Shown in pieces: positions 55,601-64,000 of a stretch of 64,000 bases of DNA; position 1 is the stretch's first letter, and every line of letters starts with the position of its first letter. Both the position numbers and the translations under genes were made by a program. This DNA comes from Nitrosarchaeum koreense MY1 (lineage in GTDB: Archaea > Thermoproteota > Nitrososphaeria > Nitrososphaerales > Nitrosopumilaceae). The stretch spans positions 1,543,696-1,607,695 of the forward strand of contig NZ_AFPU01000001.1 of assembly GCF_000220175.1 (NCBI RefSeq), in the 5' to 3' direction. Under the pieces are notes generated by a model, which was not told the DNA's origin, ran no database searches, and saw nothing but the letters and a program-made list of their open reading frames with translations.

Positions 55601-58306
55601 GATTACTTGGATAGTAATGGTATAGTGCCAAATGAAGAATGTGGTCTTTATGATGCTCAGTATATTACATCTGTAAATGGCACATACAAAGTAGATATTC
55701 ATGCAACTACATCTGGAATCAATACTAACTTTAGTACAACATTTGATGCACAAGAATACTATGAATTTGACATTATTCGAACAGCGCAAAGCAAGATAGA
55801 TCCAACAATAAATCCTAACTTATTTGATGTCAGAATTGATGTTGAATCATTTACTGACGCTGATACATTAGAACTCAAAGAGAAAATACCTGCAGTATTT
55901 GATGTTGTTACTGATGCTGATATACAAACAATAGGAGATACAAAGATCCTGACATGGACAAAGAATCTAATAGAAAACAAGACATATGTGGAATATTCAT
56001 ATTCTATTCCGCTAGTATTTCCACAACTCTACTCACTTGGATCACTTGAGATTAATTCAGACAAGTTTGTTGAAGCAAGACCATGGTTTGTAGCTGCAGA
56101 TCCGGCCCCTTCATTTACAAAACTGTATCTTAGAAATGTACTTGCATCTCCAACTCCAACTGCAGGCGAGAAATCTGCAGTATTACCTGTGGTTGCCGGA
56201 GTGTCAAATGGAGGTGCCTTTGAGACACGATCATTATTGCCTGATATCGGTACTTCAGAAACCACATCTACTTACTTTGATGGGTCAACTACTACACATA
56301 GAGATAGTTACATGTCACGATTTTCTTCATTACCGCTTGATGCACAAACAATAGATGCTGGAACTTGGACGTTTGGATATAATGCAATTGAAGCAAATGT
56401 TGGTGCTAATGCAGAATATGAATTATCTGTTTATGTCTGGAGACCAAGTAACAACTCTGTAGTAGGATATGTTTACGATTCTCATACTGTAGTTGGAGCA
56501 GAAGGAGGTACTTCCAAGTCTGGAAAAGTAGGAACTTTCTCTGGAAGTTCAGTTACTGCACAAGCGGGTGATATTCTTGTATTGGAAGTCTGGGTTCATC
56601 AGAACACTCAGAGATCTAACAATGATCTTATCACATTTTATTATGATGGAACAACAGAACCAACTAATGGATCAACTGAAGCATCCACTGCAAGCTATCT
56701 TTCTGCTCCTGTAGGATTAACATTCCAAAATGGTGGCACTCGTTTGTATTTCAGAGATGTAACAGCACCAGTTACTCCAACTGCCGGTGAGAAATCTACA
56801 GCATTACCAGTTGGAACATCAAATCTCAACTCTGGTACTACTGAGACTCGTTCATTACAATCTAAAATTGGAACTACTCAACAAACAATTACTATTGGAG
56901 ATGGTACATCCACAGGACACACAGATAGTTACATTGCAAGATTCTCCTCATATCCTCTTGCTGCACAAACAATAGGTGCTGGAACCTGGAGAATAGGTGT
57001 TAATGCTGCAGAAGCTAACGCAGGTGCCAATGCATTCTTTGCATTATCCGTATATGTATGGAGACCTAGCACCAATTCTACAGTAGGATATGTCTATGAT
57101 TCAGATACTGCACTTTCAACAGAATTTGGTAATAATGTAGCAAGTACAAAACACGGAAAAGTAATAACTTTCTCTGGAAGTTCAGTTACTGCACAAGAAG
57201 GAGATGTTCTTGTTACTGAAATATGGTCTCATGCAACTACTGCACGATCTAATGTTGATACATTAACCTTTTATTTTGGCGGAACAACACTGCCATCTTC
57301 TGGATCAACTGAAGCATCCACTGCAAGCTATATTGATATTCCACACGTTCTACTCTATAGTATCAGTAAAACAGAATCTCTGGGTATTGCCGATTCTGTC
57401 ATTGCATCTCGCACTCGTACCGTCTCTTTCACTGAATCACTATCGCTAAATGATGGAGCAATTAGCTATGATAAATCTAGAACAAAGCTTGTTTTCCTTA
57501 GCGGTGCAGACACTGCTGAGGTAGGTGTAGACATTGATAGCACTTCTGATGTTGACATTTTATGGAATGTACAAAACAAGACCAACGGATTTGAACATAC
57601 AGTTGGAACCAAAGACATCATCGTTCCAGCTGACGGTGTTTACAGGGTATCTTATGGTCTTTCAATAACTACAACAGGTGCAAACAGATACGAAGCAATT
57701 TCACATGTGAATGTAAACGGTGGCAATTCAGGTTCATGTTATGACTCTGGATATGCTAGAGGTGCAGATAGCTCATTTGATGTAGCCCTAAAAGCAGAAT
57801 GTCTACTGGATCTTTCTCAGGGTGATACTGTAAGCATTGCTGCAAGAAGAGAATCTACCGTTACTGGCATGAATCCGCAACTAAATGCAGCATCAAGCTG
57901 GTTCCAAATACAGCAAATAACAAATCCAAATGTAATAATCTTGCACGAAGCAACAGGCGGAGACACACTTTCTACTGAAGGTGGAACACTTGACCTTACA
58001 TGGGACACTGAGGACAGAAAAGACACACCATTTGAACACCAGTCTGGCTCATCAGATGTCAAAGTTCTCTTTGATGGACTGTACAGAGTTTCATACAGCG
58101 TAAAGCATAGTGCCTCTGGCAGTATTAGAACAGGTACTGGCGGTGCAATCCAAATACAACCAGAAGGCGGTTCATTTACAAACGCTACTAGCGGATGGAG
58201 TTCTGCATATCTTCGAATGGCTAGCGGAATAGATGAAGCAGCACTGGCAGCATCTACTATCTTGAATCTAAAATTCAAAAGATACCATCAAACTTGTCTT
58301 AATTGA
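52589..58306 (+). CDS. Giant surface protein, central piece (frameshifted)
   Basis: About 1900 residues in frame from the shift at 52589 to TGA 58304. In order: an N-S-T-G-I-L repeat; two LamG/concanavalin-like domains (SITAWVNPDYVGGSAEF and TISTWINPDYSSGSAEF); an acidic/helical part with a coiled coil; an MG2-like Ig domain (KSIYKPGDTADFVIVV); repeated YVWRPS domains; and then the first C1q/TNF-like module. It lacks a start codon of its own; the Met-rich region before 52589 in this frame is out-of-register repeat DNA. It ends in a sequence (YHQTCLN) that looks like a misread of DTIKLVLIDTD. Confidence 0.7.
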   Translation, partial: LASADTSSSSTPAEDNVAEATTSDTNSTSNNSLITNSTGILNSTGILNSTGILNSTGILNSTGILNSTGILNSTGILNSTGILNSTGILNITVPVVIPNATESWKFDKVVNGSRFIGDVHIQETSSSLILDGDGYLSNSGNSTNNIQNLSITAWVNPDYVGGSAEFTVISKEKSFALTINNNLAPTHIAKFAVFDGIKWHSIESTSQIGDDWSHIAATFNGTTLSIYTNGTLSNVSTVQTISMNLKGQLEIKTIETANSTSDVIVGASLENHRSVDEVTKQFHGQIKEINIFGVYLSAAQIAEIYLQTLPMIQSLHNNTIVEIIEEDVTAIDILAPKIITNSTNINIDTTNININATDININATSVDNANATSMFTFNTTESYIPIVEETLNQDLNRLTISTWINPDYSSGSAEFAVVSKESSFVLGINNVYAPQKVATFAVFDGVEWTKITGTTQITDWTNLVAVINGTNISLYVNGNLEAQSTLEDSFSISEGDVIPIPAEIAVNESDLIIGAYLNTLRSRITLSNHFSGVIDDVLIYKKALSQAQINDIYTGYLTPLTNNEIPFKSDLLSFTDEVAVFLNNSTKSIYILPLDIDSTVPLDIQSISFADYVTYKVNGPAGDSNNSTIEIMTFSDVVVAIIIPANSIINNNSTIEISDLLSLTDIISTTLNGDNVIELSEILPINAIIINQDNTTEINLEIIPKLTSVKESYLITEEVEFEFEFYNSDVMLVDEKQKIENATDLIANELEQSLKDIENEIDVTTPETNNNSTITDIISNIENLFSIQIAEAAKLGDNDIAKLDINEVKIQVKDLKDKVKELSRNNDLDKEQLKEIKEQLKIVTKQIKSVVKNLEKNNLDDSAQRLDEIIDTIEETAGIEPIQTGEWKDSRNTIVTEIYDPQGNLVNTVTKYEKVMEGKFNLKLSIDSNNKPGIYKIKTIFTVDGQRHETENEFAWGLVSLNTKKSIYKPGDTADFVIVVLDSEGHPVCNANLSMNVTSPSGIIDYLDSNGIVPNEECGLYDAQYITSVNGTYKVDIHATTSGINTNFSTTFDAQEYYEFDIIRTAQSKIDPTINPNLFDVRIDVESFTDADTLELKEKIPAVFDVVTDADIQTIGDTKILTWTKNLIENKTYVEYSYSIPLVFPQLYSLGSLEINSDKFVEARPWFVAADPAPSFTKLYLRNVLASPTPTAGEKSAVLPVVAGVSNGGAFETRSLLPDIGTSETTSTYFDGSTTTHRDSYMSRFSSLPLDAQTIDAGTWTFGYNAIEANVGANAEYELSVYVWRPSNNSVVGYVYDSHTVVGAEGGTSKSGKVGTFSGSSVTAQAGDILVLEVWVHQNTQRSNNDLITFYYDGTTEPTNGSTEASTASYLSAPVGLTFQNGGTRLYFRDVTAPVTPTAGEKSTALPVGTSNLNSGTTETRSLQSKIGTTQQTITIGDGTSTGHTDSYIARFSSYPLAAQTIGAGTWRIGVNAAEANAGANAFFALSVYVWRPSTNSTVGYVYDSDTALSTEFGNNVASTKHGKVITFSGSSVTAQEGDVLVTEIWSHATTARSNVDTLTFYFGGTTLPSSGSTEASTASYIDIPHVLLYSISKTESLGIADSVIASRTRTVSFTESLSLNDGAISYDKSRTKLVFLSGADTAEVGVDIDSTSDVDILWNVQNKTNGFEHTVGTKDIIVPADGVYRVSYGLSITTTGANRYEAISHVNVNGGNSGSCYDSGYARGADSSFDVALKAECLLDLSQGDTVSIAARRESTVTGMNPQLNAASSWFQIQQITNPNVIILHEATGGDTLSTEGGTLDLTWDTEDRKDTPFEHQSGSSDVKVLFDGLYRVSYSVKHSASGSIRTGTGGAIQIQPEGGSFTNATSGWSSAYLRMASGIDEAALAASTILNLKFKRYHQTCLN
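52694..52855 (+). repeat. 18-bp tandem repeat, nine copies (NSTGIL)
   Basis: Nine exact copies of an 18-bp unit that encodes N-S-T-G-I-L, each supplying one N-glycosylation sequon. The number can change by slippage without breaking the frame. Confidence 0.95.
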
Positions 58307-61300
58307 TACTGATCAATCTATTGGGTCTACTAGAACTGCTGATGGCGGTGCTATGCACTTTGACATAGAATTTTTGGGCACCAGCGACGTTCAAGCATTA
58401 ATTGTACATGACGCAGAAGGTGGAGATGATCTTGATGTTGGCACAGAGTTTTCTAACGTCAACCAATTCTGGGACACTGCAGATCTAGTAGATAGCGACT
58501 TTACATTTACGCCAGTAAGTGATACCATTACTATCAACACTGATGGTCTTTATCACGTTGCATATACAACATTTGTAGAAAGGGCAGCAGTTGCCAATAG
58601 ATTTGAATTTGCATCCGAAATTCTAGTTAATGATGTACCAAAGAAAGTCTGTATTGGATCTGGCTTTGCACGAGGTGCTCAAGGTGGAAATGATGTCCTA
58701 GAAAGCGCTGCAGAGTCTAGCTGCTATGTTGATCTCAAGTCAGGCGATACTTTAAAGCTAAGAATCACAAAGACCAGTGACACAAGTAACAATGTTGCAT
58801 TAACAATTAGCAACAGAACATCCTTTGTTGCACAAAACATGGACTTTAGAACAGAGAAAGCTGCGTACAAAGTCACACTAAAAGAAACTTTACCAATCAA
58901 CGATGGAACAGTAACTGCAGATAGAGTCTCATTTGCATTATTAGAAGAATCACTATCACTTAATGATGTTATTGCTATAACGATTATTGGAGCTTCTGGT
59001 GAATTTAATGTATTTTTGGATGAATCACTATCGCTTAATGATGATGTTATTGCAAGAAATTTAGTTAGTAAAGCATTACTAGAAGAATCATTATTAATTA
59101 ATGACGGAACAGTCAACTCTGATAAATATACTACAAAACTTGTTTTCCTTAGCGGTGCAGACACTGCTGAGGTAGGTGTAGACATTGATAGCACTTCTGA
59201 TGTTGACATTTTATGGAATGTACAAAACAGAACAAATGGATTTGAACATACAGTTGGAACCAAAGATATCATCGTTCCAGCTGACGGTGTTTACAGAGTA
59301 TCTTATGGTCTTTCAATAACGACAACAGGTACAGACAGATACACTGCAATTTCACACGTAAACGTTAATGATAGTAATTCAGGTTCATGTTATGATTCTG
59401 GCTTTAACCGAGGTACATCAAGCTCCTTTGATTCAACTGTAAAAGCAGAATGTCTACTGGATCTTTCTGAGGGTGACACTGTAAGCATTGCCGCAAGAAG
59501 AACATCAACAGCAACTGGCATGAATCCGCAATTAAACGCAGCATCAAGCTGGTTCCAAATACAGCAAATAACAAATCCAAATGTAATAATCTTGCACGAA
59601 GCAACAGGCGGAGACACACTTTCTACTGAAGGTGGAACACTTGACCTTACATGGGACACTGAGGACAGAAAAGACACACCATTTGAACACCAGTCTGGCT
59701 CATCAGATGTCAAAGTTCTCTTTGATGGACTGTACAGAGTTTCATACAGCGTAAAGCATAGTGCCTCTGGCAGTATTAGAACAGGTACTGGCGGTGCAAT
59801 CCAAATACAACCAGAAGGCGGTTCATTTACAAACGCTACTAGCGGATGGAGTTCTGCATATCTTCGAATGGCTAGCGGAATAGATGAAGCAGCACTGGCA
59901 GCATCTACTATCTTGAATCTAAAATTCAAAAGATACCATCAAACTTGTCTTAATTGATACTGATCAATCTAATTGGGTCTACTAGAACTGCTGATGGCGG
60001 TGCTATGCACTTTGACATAGAATTTTTGGGCACCAGCGAACGTTCAAGCATTAATTGTACATGACGCAGAAGGTGGAGATGATCTTGATGTTGGTGCTGA
60101 ATTTTTCCAATATCAACCAATTCTGGGACACTGCAGATCTAGTAGATAGCGACTTTACATTTTACGCCAGTAAGTGATACCATTACTATCAACACTGATG
60201 GTCTTTATCACGTTGCATATACAACATTTTGTAGAAAGAGCAGCAGTTGCCAATAGATTTGAATTTTGCATCCGAAATTCTAGTTAATGATGTACCAAAG
60301 AAAGTACTGTATTGGATCTGGATATGCAAGAGGTGCTCAAGGTGGAAATGATGTCCTAGAAAGCGCTGCAGAGTCTAGCTGCTATGTTGATCTCAAGTCA
60401 GGCGATACTTTAAAGCTAAGAATCACAAAGACCAGTGACACAAGTAACAAATGTTGCATTAACAATTAGCAACAGAACATCCTTTGTTGCACAAAAACAT
60501 GGACTTTAGAACAGACAAAGCAGCATACAAAGTCACATTAAAAGAATCATTTACGATTAATGATGGAACAGTTGCTGTAGATAGAGATTCATTTGCATTA
60601 TTAGAAGAATCACTATCACTTAATGATATTATTACTATAACGATTATTGGAGCTGGTGGCGAATTTAATGTATTTTTGGATGAATCGCTATCGCTTAATG
60701 ATGATGTTATTGCAAGAAATTTAGTTAGTAAAGCATTACTAGAAGAATCATTATTAATTAATGATGGAACAGTCAACTCTGATAAATATACTACAAAAAC
60801 TTGTTTTCCTTAGTGGTGCAGACACTGCTGAGGTAGGTGTAGACATTGATAGCACTTCTGATGTTGACATTTTTATGGAATGTACAAAACAGAACAAATG
60901 GATTTGAACATACAGTTGGAACCAAAGACATCATCGTTCCAGCTGACGGTGTTTACAGGGTATCTTATGGTCTTTCAATAACTACAACAGGTACAGACAG
61001 ATATACTGCAATTTTCACATGTGAATGTAAACGGTGGCAATTCAGGTTCATGTTATGATTCTGGATATGCTAGAGGTGCATCAAGCTCCTTTGATGTAGC
61101 CCTAAAAGCAGAGTGTCTGCTGGATCTTTCTGAGGGTGATACTGTAAGCATTGCTGCAAGAAGGACATCAACAGCAACTGGCATGAATCCGCAACTAAAT
61201 GCAGCATCAAGCTGGTTCCAAATACAGCAAATAACAAATCCAAAATGTAATAATCTTGCACGAAGCAACAGGCGGAGACACACTTTCTACTGAAGGTGGA

Positions 61301-62228
61301 ACACTTGACCTTACATGGGACACTGAGGACAGAAAAGACACACCATTTGAACACCAGTCTGGCTCATCAGATGTCAAAGTTCTATTTGATGGACTGTACA
61401 GAGTTTCATACAGCGTAGAGCATAACACTAGTACTAATCAAAGAACAGGTACTGGCGGTGCAATCCAAATACAGCCAGAAGGCGGTTCATTTACCAACGC
61501 TACTAGCGGATGGAGTTCTGCATATCTTAGAACCACCACAGGTGGTACTTTTGCAGCACTAGCAGCATCAACTATCTTGAATCTAAAATGCACAAGATAC
61601 TATCAAACTTGTCTTAATTGATACTGATCAAAATCCAACATCTGATAGAACTGTTAATGGCGGTGCTATGCACTTTGACATAGAATTTTTTGGGCACCAG
61701 TGATGTTCAAGCATTAATTGTACATGACGCAGAAGGTGGAGATGATCTTGATGTTGGTGCTGAATTTTCCAATATCAACCAATTCTGGGACACTGCAGAT
61801 CTAGTAGATAGCGACTTTACATTTACGCCAGTAAGTGATACCATTACTATCAACACTGATGGTCTTTATCACGTTGCATATACAACATTTGTAGAAAGGG
61901 CAGCAGTTGATAATAGATTTGAATTTGCATCCGAAATTCTAGTCAATGATGTACCAAAGAAAGTCTGTATTGGATCTGGATATGCAAGAGGTGCTCAAGG
62001 TGGAAATGACGTCCTAGAAAGCGCTGCAGAGTCTAGCTGCTATGTTGATCTCAAATCCGGCGATACTCTAAAGCTCAAAAATTACAAAAACTAGTGACAC
62101 TGCTAACGATGTTGCATTAACAATTAGCAACAGAACATCATTTGTTGCACAAAACATGGACTTTAGAACAGACAAAGCAGCATACAAAGTCACATTAAAA
62201 GAATCATTTACGATTAATGATGGAACAG
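57484..62228 (+). repeat. 1.65-kb tandem repeat of C1q-like modules, about 2.8 copies
   Basis: Units start near 57484, 59135 and 60792, each with module X (from LVFLSGADTAEVG to the end of the C-rich domain) and module Y (from GGAMHFDIEF to ESLSLND). Copies 1 and 2 are identical by eye over more than 400 bp at the end of X; copy 3 has more changes and stops matching near 62228. Confidence 0.85.
58307..59957 (+). pseudogene. Giant surface protein, third piece (frameshifted)
   Basis: The intended frame, KLVLIDTDQS, lies just before 58353 and follows a one-base excess A at about 58278. This piece has module Y1, then ESLSLND linkers and module X2, ending at TGA 59955 at the same sequence that ends the previous piece. 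Both C1q-like modules appear complete. It has an internal ATG at 58353 but no sign of a promoter, so it is a segment of the giant gene and not a gene on its own. Confidence 0.65.
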
Positions 62229-63514
62229 TATTTACTAACATATTTAATGGAATTTCTTTAAGTGAATCCCTATCTCTTGTTGATTCCGTAAATGCTTTGC
62301 CTAGTGTGATCTCTTTAACTGAATCTTTATCATTTAATGATGGAACAATAGATGCAGGTTTTGCATCTCAATATATTACTGCATATGCATTTCCTTCATC
62401 AACTACTGGTAGTACATGTTCAAATCCTACTCTTGTAACAGCTGATGATGGCTCAAATGCTGCTTGTATAGATAATCAAATACTTGTACTAAAGAATTTT
62501 GGCTTTACAACTGGCACTGGTGGTGGTTTACAAATTCCATCTGATGCTTACATTGAAGGAATTGAATTTAAAAATTGAAGGATTCTTAAATGATGGTGCA
62601 CCAGCTGGCGGAGTTACAGATGTAACTCTATATAATGATCTTGGAAACTTGCATTCAAGTGGAAACACAACATCCCATGTTATTTTTAATTCCACACCTG
62701 GAACAGTTCATATCTTTGGTGGCTCAACATCGCTTCATGGTTTTGATGGATTAACTGTATCAACTGTTACTGATCCTGATTTTGGTGCTAGACTAACATT
62801 TGCTATGACTGGAGGTGGTAACGATGATGATGCTATTGATCATGTGCAGATGAGAATTCATTTTTAGAGTGCCTGTACTATTTTTCTCATCACTCACAGA
62901 AAACCTTTCACTACAAGACAACATTAATAGAAAAAACTTCAATATCGCTCACAGAATCACTATCACTTGATGACACTGTAAACACTATCCAAGCTGCTAC
63001 AGTATCGCTCACAGAGAATCTATCTATTGATGACAACATAACCAAGACAGCTTCAGTCTCCCTTGCAGAATCACTGTCTCTCTCTGATAATACGCAATTC
63101 TTCCCAATGACATCTGGCACATTATTTGGTGAGAACTTTATCTGTGGAACTTGGGAGTTTACTGGACATCAAACATTTGAGTTTAACACTGAACAGACAA
63201 CATGTGATAATACTGCCAAGACAATTTTATCTCCCACTGATTCAAATGCATATCCACTAGTTACATTCTATCTGCAAAACACTGGATTTACAAATGACAT
63301 ACTAGTGACTGGTAAATCTATTGGAAACGATATCAATGCAACATTTACCGGATTCACTGGAAATCTCAACTTTACATTAGTAGAAGTAACACCAACAACA
63401 GGTGTAGAAATAATCTGAGATTGACACAGTTTCATTTAATGGAATCCAAAAATCTTGTAGGTAATGTTGATCTATCTGACCTAAGTGGTACAATTCCATC
63501 AGGTAGCTCATTTT
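59958..63514 (+). pseudogene. Giant surface protein, shredded segment
   Basis: Homology continues in register with modules Y2, X3, Y3 and downstream beta domains, but the frame is broken many times. Single extra bases relative to the sister copies or the expected frame lie near 59971, 60040, 60105, 60171, 60230, 60265, 60305, 60450, 60496, 60800, 60875, 61016, 61244, 61593, 61690, 62078, 62573, 62868, 62930, 63412, 63455 and 63513. All are +1 and none is -1. No part has a normal start. Confidence 0.75.
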
Positions 63515-64000
63515 GGTATTAAAGTATCAATGAAATCGTCTAATGTAGGCGGTGACACATTTGAAATAATTTGGGGCAAAGATGGTCATGCAAATCAAAG
63601 ATTTATGGTTGATTTCATTATCAATAACAAAATTCAGCTAGAACTATTGGAAACTCTCAGTCTTACTGATAAGATAAACAAAAACACTCCAGTTAAACTC
63701 ACAGAGAACTTATCCCTTAATGATGGATTAGTTGATTATGACAGATTTGTTGCTCTATTTCTCACAGAGAATCTATCTATTAATGATGGTACTATAATCA
63801 CTGCAAAAAAATTAACTCTTTCTCTCTCAGAGTCACTGTCACTTGATGACACAGTTACAAAGACAGCATCAGTCTCTCTTGCAGAATCACTGTCACTTGA
63901 TGACACAGTTACAAAGACAGCATCAGTCTCCCTTGCAGAGTCACTATCACTTGATGACACAGTTACAAAGACAGCATCAGTATCCCTAGCAGAGTCACTA
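63515..64000 (+). CDS. Giant surface protein, last piece, open to window edge
   Basis: From GGT 63515 the frame is open to the end of the window (first ATG 63530). It has the ESLSLDD-type linker repeats: several 54-bp units (for example VSLAESLSLDDTVTKTA) run to the edge. It continues the giant gene past the window. No stop or membrane anchor can be seen. Confidence 0.65.
63826..64000 (+). repeat. 54-bp tandem repeat (18 residues), runs off the window
   Basis: ACTTGATGACACAG recurs at 63841, 63895 and 63949, a 54-bp period. Each unit encodes an 18-residue block with ESLSLDDTVTKTAS. The repeats continue to the window end, so their number is unknown. Confidence 0.9.

Noticed and set aside
59390..61428. 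Minus-strand frames in the C1q-like repeats
   Set aside because: Antisense shadows; they repeat with the tandem copies and have no start signals.
1..64000. tRNA, rRNA, transposase or integrase
   Set aside because: None recognised on either strand.

Overview
The window is a chromosomal segment of an AT-rich archaeon, almost certainly an ammonia-oxidising thaumarchaeon (Nitrosopumilus/Nitrosarchaeum-like). The signs are an Amt ammonium transporter flanked by PII-type proteins, two TFB transcription factors, two CdvB/ESCRT-III paralogues, archaeosine (QueE/QueC/FolE) and cobalamin genes, the AcnX-type phosphomevalonate dehydratase pair, many TTG/GTG starts, and TATA boxes about 25-30 nt before start codons. 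I see no tRNA, rRNA, CRISPR array or insertion sequence.

Layout. 1-4.5 kb: end of an Hsp20 gene, a Cdc48-type AAA+ ATPase, a TFB, a fluoride channel. 4.5-9.4 kb: an island of CBS-domain and universal-stress proteins. 9.4-13.4 kb: a nitrogen block with a PII domain fused to a probable ribbon-helix-helix segment, GlnK, Amt and an RHH-type protein. 13.4-20 kb: sulfur genes (APS kinase, PAP phosphatase), an SDR, a structured RNA candidate, a second TFB, a 34-residue zinc finger and CdvB. 20-25 kb: a wHTH / membrane-wHTH / coiled-coil operon and deazaguanine genes. 25-35 kb: QueC, homoserine kinase and GPN GTPase in one operon, a flippase-like protein, a second structured RNA candidate, a glycosyltransferase, a ThiI-like protein without its PP-loop, then APS reductase and ATP sulfurylase. 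35-39.6 kb: a 1332-residue surface protein with nearly identical Ig-like repeats. 39.7-51 kb: AcnX, endonuclease III, secreted proteins, a second CdvB, a racemase-like protein lacking both catalytic cysteines, corrin-ring methyltransferases, and overlapping RqcH / Mut7-C / AMMECR1 genes.

51.5-64 kb is one giant repetitive surface-protein gene that runs off the window. It is cut into pieces by about two dozen single-base changes. All are +1 relative to the expected frame, and most lengthen an A or T run. Either it is a decaying or phase-variable adhesin, or the consensus is poor across these repeats.

The genes join into several themes: nitrogen sensing and uptake; adenylate and stress sensing (CBS/Usp); sulfate activation and reduction; tRNA deazaguanine modification; ribosome-associated quality control; and a heavily glycosylated, repeat-rich cell surface. 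The most novel-looking items are the PII-RHH fusion with a tandem operator-like repeat between glnK and amt, the two structured RNA candidates, the Cys-to-Ser racemase homologue, the perfect 122-bp inverted repeat in two Usp genes, and the frameshifted giant gene.
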